Positions 61,370-64,000 of a stretch of 64,000 bases of DNA are shown here, one piece after another (within the stretch, counting starts at the first letter, position 1; each line of letters starts with the position of its first letter). Below the pieces are notes generated by a model. It made no database searches. It was given only the letters and a program-made list of their open reading frames with translations, and was not told where the DNA came from. Source of the stretch: Streptomyces sp. DH37 (GTDB lineage Bacteria; Actinomycetota; Actinomycetes; Streptomycetales; Streptomycetaceae); the NCBI RefSeq assembly GCF_029813835.1, contig NZ_JARVKV010000020.1, forward strand, positions 1 to 64,000, read 5' to 3'. Made by a program: the position numbers and the translations under genes.

Positions 61370-63232
61370 TCACTTGGCGCATATCTTCTTGTCTGCCTCG
61401 ACCTTGACCAGGTCCTCCGGCGCCTTCGACGGAGCGGCGATGGGCACGCCGGCCTCGTCGAAGTCGGCACCGAGCGTCAGGACCATCGGCTCCAGGGCCT
61501 GGGCGTCCTCGGTGCCGGGCTTCAGGGCCGAGGCGGGCAGCCCCATGATGTCCGCGAGCTTGCGGGCCTGGTCGGCCTGGTTGGGCGCGTACTCCAGGGT
61601 CGTCCTGGCGAGCCGGCGCGGCGCGTTGCCGCCGTTGCTGGACTTCAGCACGTTCTGCGTGTTCTGCAACCAGGTGAGCGTCGTCTGCGCGGCCCCGGCG
61701 ATCTCCCCGCCGTTGAGGACCTCCACGCGTACGTCGGAGGCCGCGGCCCGCTCGCCCTTGAGCAGGGCCTCCTGCTCCTTCTTGGCCTTGTCCTTGGCGG
61801 CCTTCTCCTTCTTCTCCACCTCGGTGAGGGAGACGTCCTCCCGCAGCATCGCGAAGAGCTGGGGGGCCTTGGACGGGTCGGGCACGACCGTGGCCTTGAC
61901 CTCCTCCGCGGGATTGTCGATCACCGGGAGCGTCAGGAAGGAGATGTTCTTGGTCTTGATGCCGCTGAGTTCCTTGCCCAGGTCGCTCAGCTTCTTGATG
62001 GTGCCTATCCCGGTGTCGACGGTGAGCGCGCTGGTGGCGGCCTCCGCCAGGTCCCACAGCTTGCCGGGGTCGGTGAGGGTGTCGTTCGACTTGAACTGGC
62101 GGATCATCGAACTCAGGAACTGCTGCTGGACCTTGATGCGGTCCAGATCGCTCTCGTTCCCGAAGGCGTGCCGGGTGCGGACGAAGGCCAGGGCCTGCTC
62201 GCCCTCGACGATGCTCTCCCCGGCGGGGAGCTTCAGCTTGGACTTGGGGTCGTCGACCGGTTTCTCCAGGCAGACCGGGACGCCGCCGACCGCGCTGGTC
62301 AGCGTCTTGACCGCGTTGAAGTCCGCCATCATGAAGTGGTGGATGTCCAGCCCCGTCAGTTCGCTGACGGTGCGCATGGTGCAGCCCGGGTCGCGGCCCT
62401 CCTGGCCGAGGCTGGTGTTGAAGCGGACGTCCTGCGAACCCGGGATGACCCGGGTGGAGCCGTCCTCCTGCCTGGTGGGGCAGTCCGGGATGTCGGTCTT
62501 CAGGTCCCGGGGGATGCTCATCACGGTCGCGTTGGTGCGGTCCGCCGAGACGTGGAAGAGGAACGTGGTGTCGGCGTGACCGGGGCTGTCCTTGTCGCCG
62601 TAGCCCTCGTTGCCCTTGCCGGTGCGCTTGTCGGTGCCGATCAGCAGGATGTTGAGGGGACCGTCGCTGCCGAAGCCGCCCTCGCTCGCGCTGCCGACGT
62701 CGACGGTGTCGATGTTGCCGTTGAAGTGCTCGTAGACGAGGTAGGTGGCGATCGCGGTGCCGGTGACGGCGAAGGCCGTCACACCGCCGGTCCACAGCAG
62801 CACCTTCTTCTTCACGGACTTCTTCGGCCTGGCCTTGCGCCGGGCCGCGGCCCGGCCGCCCGCGGCCTGCCGCGCCGCCGCGCGTCCTCCCGCCGCTCCC
62901 GCGGCCTGGCGTGCCGCGGCCCGGCCGGCCGGCTTCCCGCCGTCGGCCGCACCGTCCTTCGCCGCGCCGCCTTTCGCGGCACCGCCCTCCGCCGCGCCGC
63001 CGTCCTCTGTGCGCCGCCTGCGCTGCCGGGGCACCTCGCCGTGCGGAGAGGCGGCGCGGCGGCCCGCGGAACGGGACGCCGGAGTGCCGGACGGGGCGGA
63101 CGAACGCGGGGAGGGGGACGGCCGCGTCGTGGGAGACGGCGGCAGCAGCTTGTAGTCGCCGGTCTCGGGGTCGAACACCCACTGGTCTGCGGGGTCGATG
63201 TCGCCCGCCCGCCCACGGCTTTGCGCGTCCAC
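61370..63232 (-). CDS. LCP family glycopolymer ligase 4, with LytR_C domain
   Basis: A 620-residue LCP protein. GTG 63232 (VDAQSRGRAGDIDPADQW) is preferred because that N-terminus is shared by streptomycete LCP proteins; a GTG at 63259 would add nine residues. The long cytoplasmic region (1-140) contains Ala/Gly repeats (GGAAKGGAAKDGAA) and many Arg/Lys residues. Membrane helix at about 144-166, LCP domain at about 188-430 (NILLIGTDKRTG, TTFLFHVSAD, VMSIPRDLKTDIP, FVRTRHAFGNESDLDRIKVQQQFL), LytR_C at about 495-590 (VRVEVLNGGEIAGAAQTTLTWL). Ends with Cys in DKKICAK. First of a likely two-gene operon with LCP gene 3. Confidence 0.92.
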   Translation of the reverse strand: MDAQSRGRAGDIDPADQWVFDPETGDYKLLPPSPTTRPSPSPRSSAPSGTPASRSAGRRAASPHGEVPRQRRRRTEDGGAAEGGAAKGGAAKDGAADGGKPAGRAAARQAAGAAGGRAAARQAAGGRAAARRKARPKKSVKKKVLLWTGGVTAFAVTGTAIATYLVYEHFNGNIDTVDVGSASEGGFGSDGPLNILLIGTDKRTGKGNEGYGDKDSPGHADTTFLFHVSADRTNATVMSIPRDLKTDIPDCPTRQEDGSTRVIPGSQDVRFNTSLGQEGRDPGCTMRTVSELTGLDIHHFMMADFNAVKTLTSAVGGVPVCLEKPVDDPKSKLKLPAGESIVEGEQALAFVRTRHAFGNESDLDRIKVQQQFLSSMIRQFKSNDTLTDPGKLWDLAEAATSALTVDTGIGTIKKLSDLGKELSGIKTKNISFLTLPVIDNPAEEVKATVVPDPSKAPQLFAMLREDVSLTEVEKKEKAAKDKAKKEQEALLKGERAAASDVRVEVLNGGEIAGAAQTTLTWLQNTQNVLKSSNGGNAPRRLARTTLEYAPNQADQARKLADIMGLPASALKPGTEDAQALEPMVLTLGADFDEAGVPIAAPSKAPEDLVKVEADKKICAK

Positions 63233-63345
63233 GGTTGCCTGAATCCTCCGTCGTGCCACGCAGCGCCTTCCCGTTCAGGCATCAAGGCGCTCGGTCGGTC
63301 ATCCAGCGGTGCGCAGCGGTCCTGGGCGAACGCACCGGATTGCTC

Positions 63346-63372
63346 ACACTATCTGCCGCAGCCCGGTGTCAA
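63346..63372 (-). promoter_or_regulatory. promoter of LCP gene 4
   Basis: On the minus strand a perfect TTGACA (63367-63372) is followed after 15 bases by TAGTGT (63346-63351), about 115 bases before the GTG. The spacer is short, so strength is uncertain. The flanking 63375-63450 is AT-rich for this genome. Confidence 0.5.
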
Positions 63373-63465
63373 GCACCCCTGCAAGCAGGTTACTTTCTTC
63401 CTCAAACAGACATTCCATTCCAATCCCTCAAGCCGGCCCCTGTGCTGTTTCTCTCCTGTCCGCGC

Positions 63466-64000
63466 TCACCCGCACAGGCTTCCGGCCGTGTCGTCCGCCG
63501 GCTCCCCCGCGGGCGGCGGACCGGTGGGCGAGCCGGTCGGCTCCGGCGTCGCGGCTCCGGCGTCCGGCACGGTGACCCCGGTCCTCGACGCCCGGACTCC
63601 GGACCCGGGTTCCCAGGCGCCGGAGTCCGGGCCGGAGTCCGGGCCGGACGACGAGCCGGGGGAGGGGGATCCGGAGGCGTCCCCCGGATCGTGCTCGGGC
63701 ACCGGCCGGTCCTCGCGCAGGGCCGTGAACAGCCGGTCCGCGTCCGGCTGCACCAGCTCGTCGCGGTTGGGGTCGTGGACGTACGGCTGCCGGGGCGCGG
63801 TCATGAACCGCACCCGCTCCTCGGGCATGTCGCGCACGCTCCTCGCCAGGTCGTACAGCTCGGTGAGGGAGTCCAGCCCGGGGTCGGCCGTGAGCGACGA
63901 CGTCACCGCGTCCAGCACCCGGTACAGCTCGGCCGGGTCGGTCAGGACCCCGTCGTCGCGCACCTGGTCCAGCAGCGCGGTGAGGAACTCCTGCTGCCGC
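63466..64000 (-). CDS. LCP family glycopolymer ligase 5 (partial, cut by window end)
   Basis: The C-terminal 178 residues of a fifth LCP protein; its 5' end lies beyond the window. The visible part begins RQQEFLTALLDQ, the conserved segment after the catalytic Arg of the LCP domain. VLDAVTSSLTADPGLDSLTELYDLARSV, FMTAPRQPYVHDPNRDELVQPDADRLFTALREDRPV and a Ser/Gly/Pro-rich tail with two Cys-free repeats of SGPDSGPDS follow. There is no LytR_C domain in the tail. It reads towards LCP gene 4 but a promoter lies between them. Confidence 0.88.
   Translation of the reverse strand, partial: RQQEFLTALLDQVRDDGVLTDPAELYRVLDAVTSSLTADPGLDSLTELYDLARSVRDMPEERVRFMTAPRQPYVHDPNRDELVQPDADRLFTALREDRPVPEHDPGDASGSPSPGSSSGPDSGPDSGAWEPGSGVRASRTGVTVPDAGAATPEPTGSPTGPPPAGEPADDTAGSLCG

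Overview
The window looks like a core-chromosome segment of a Streptomyces-type actinomycete. Support: very high GC with strong third-position GC bias, many GTG starts, a tRNA-Leu with anticodon TAA (bldA type), Rpf-like secreted proteins behind c-di-AMP riboswitches, a SigB/F-type sigma factor with STAS and HATPase partners, and at least five LytR-CpsA-Psr proteins. No phage, transposase, CRISPR array or biosynthetic gene cluster is visible. The gene order around eno, divIC, DUF501, ppx, ndh, cfa and the ABC pair agrees with what I remember of the S. coelicolor SCO3090s region (recollection, not a search).

Layout. 1-5.2 kb: two paralogous small DUF4190 membrane proteins flanking an M48 metalloprotease and an MFS exporter. 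5.4-9.2 kb: a cytochrome P450 with an N-terminal proline-rich repeat, then two resuscitation-promoting-factor-like proteins; the second sits behind a c-di-AMP riboswitch. 9.4-13.0 kb: eno, then divIC, DUF501 and Ppx/GppA. 13.1-14.1 kb: a RelE/Phd toxin-antitoxin pair and, beside it, a decayed tandem duplicate. 14.2-21 kb: type II NADH dehydrogenase with two candidate Rex operators, a cyclopropane fatty acid synthase and a MacB/FtsX-type ABC transporter. 21.3 kb: bldA tRNA. 21.6-32.5 kb: BI-1 protein, unknown proteins, thiolase, SGNH hydrolase, cystathionine beta-synthase, an RpiR regulator and a PLP decarboxylase. 32.5-38.2 kb: a histidine-catabolism operon hutU / M20 amidohydrolase / hutF / hutI. 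38.4-45.7 kb: sigma/anti-anti-sigma/anti-sigma module, POT peptide transporter, two-component system and GtrA protein. 45.8-48.7 kb: purK, purE and an M19 dipeptidase. 49-50.5 kb: a third Rpf-like protein (Rpf+LysM+M23), also behind a c-di-AMP riboswitch. 50.6-53.1 kb: VOC protein, CGNR regulator and UDP-glucose dehydrogenase. 53.3-64 kb: acyl-CoA dehydrogenase, thioesterase, a family 2 glycosyltransferase and five LCP ligases, the last cut by the window end.

Themes. Much of the window serves the cell envelope: three Rpf muralytic proteins, five LCP ligases, an M23 peptidase domain, UDP-glucose dehydrogenase, a glycosyltransferase, GtrA, and DivIC for septation. Regulation is unusually readable. 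Two rpf loci share the same promoter geometry, 5' palindrome and riboswitch. ndh has two Rex-like boxes around a strong hairpin. The VOC/CGNR divergent region holds five copies of one hexamer. At least eight genes have a -10 hexamer 6-7 nt before the start codon and no Shine-Dalgarno sequence, the signature of leaderless transcripts. Strong GC hairpins mark most convergent gene ends. All functional calls come from reading motifs and gene context; no database search was run.
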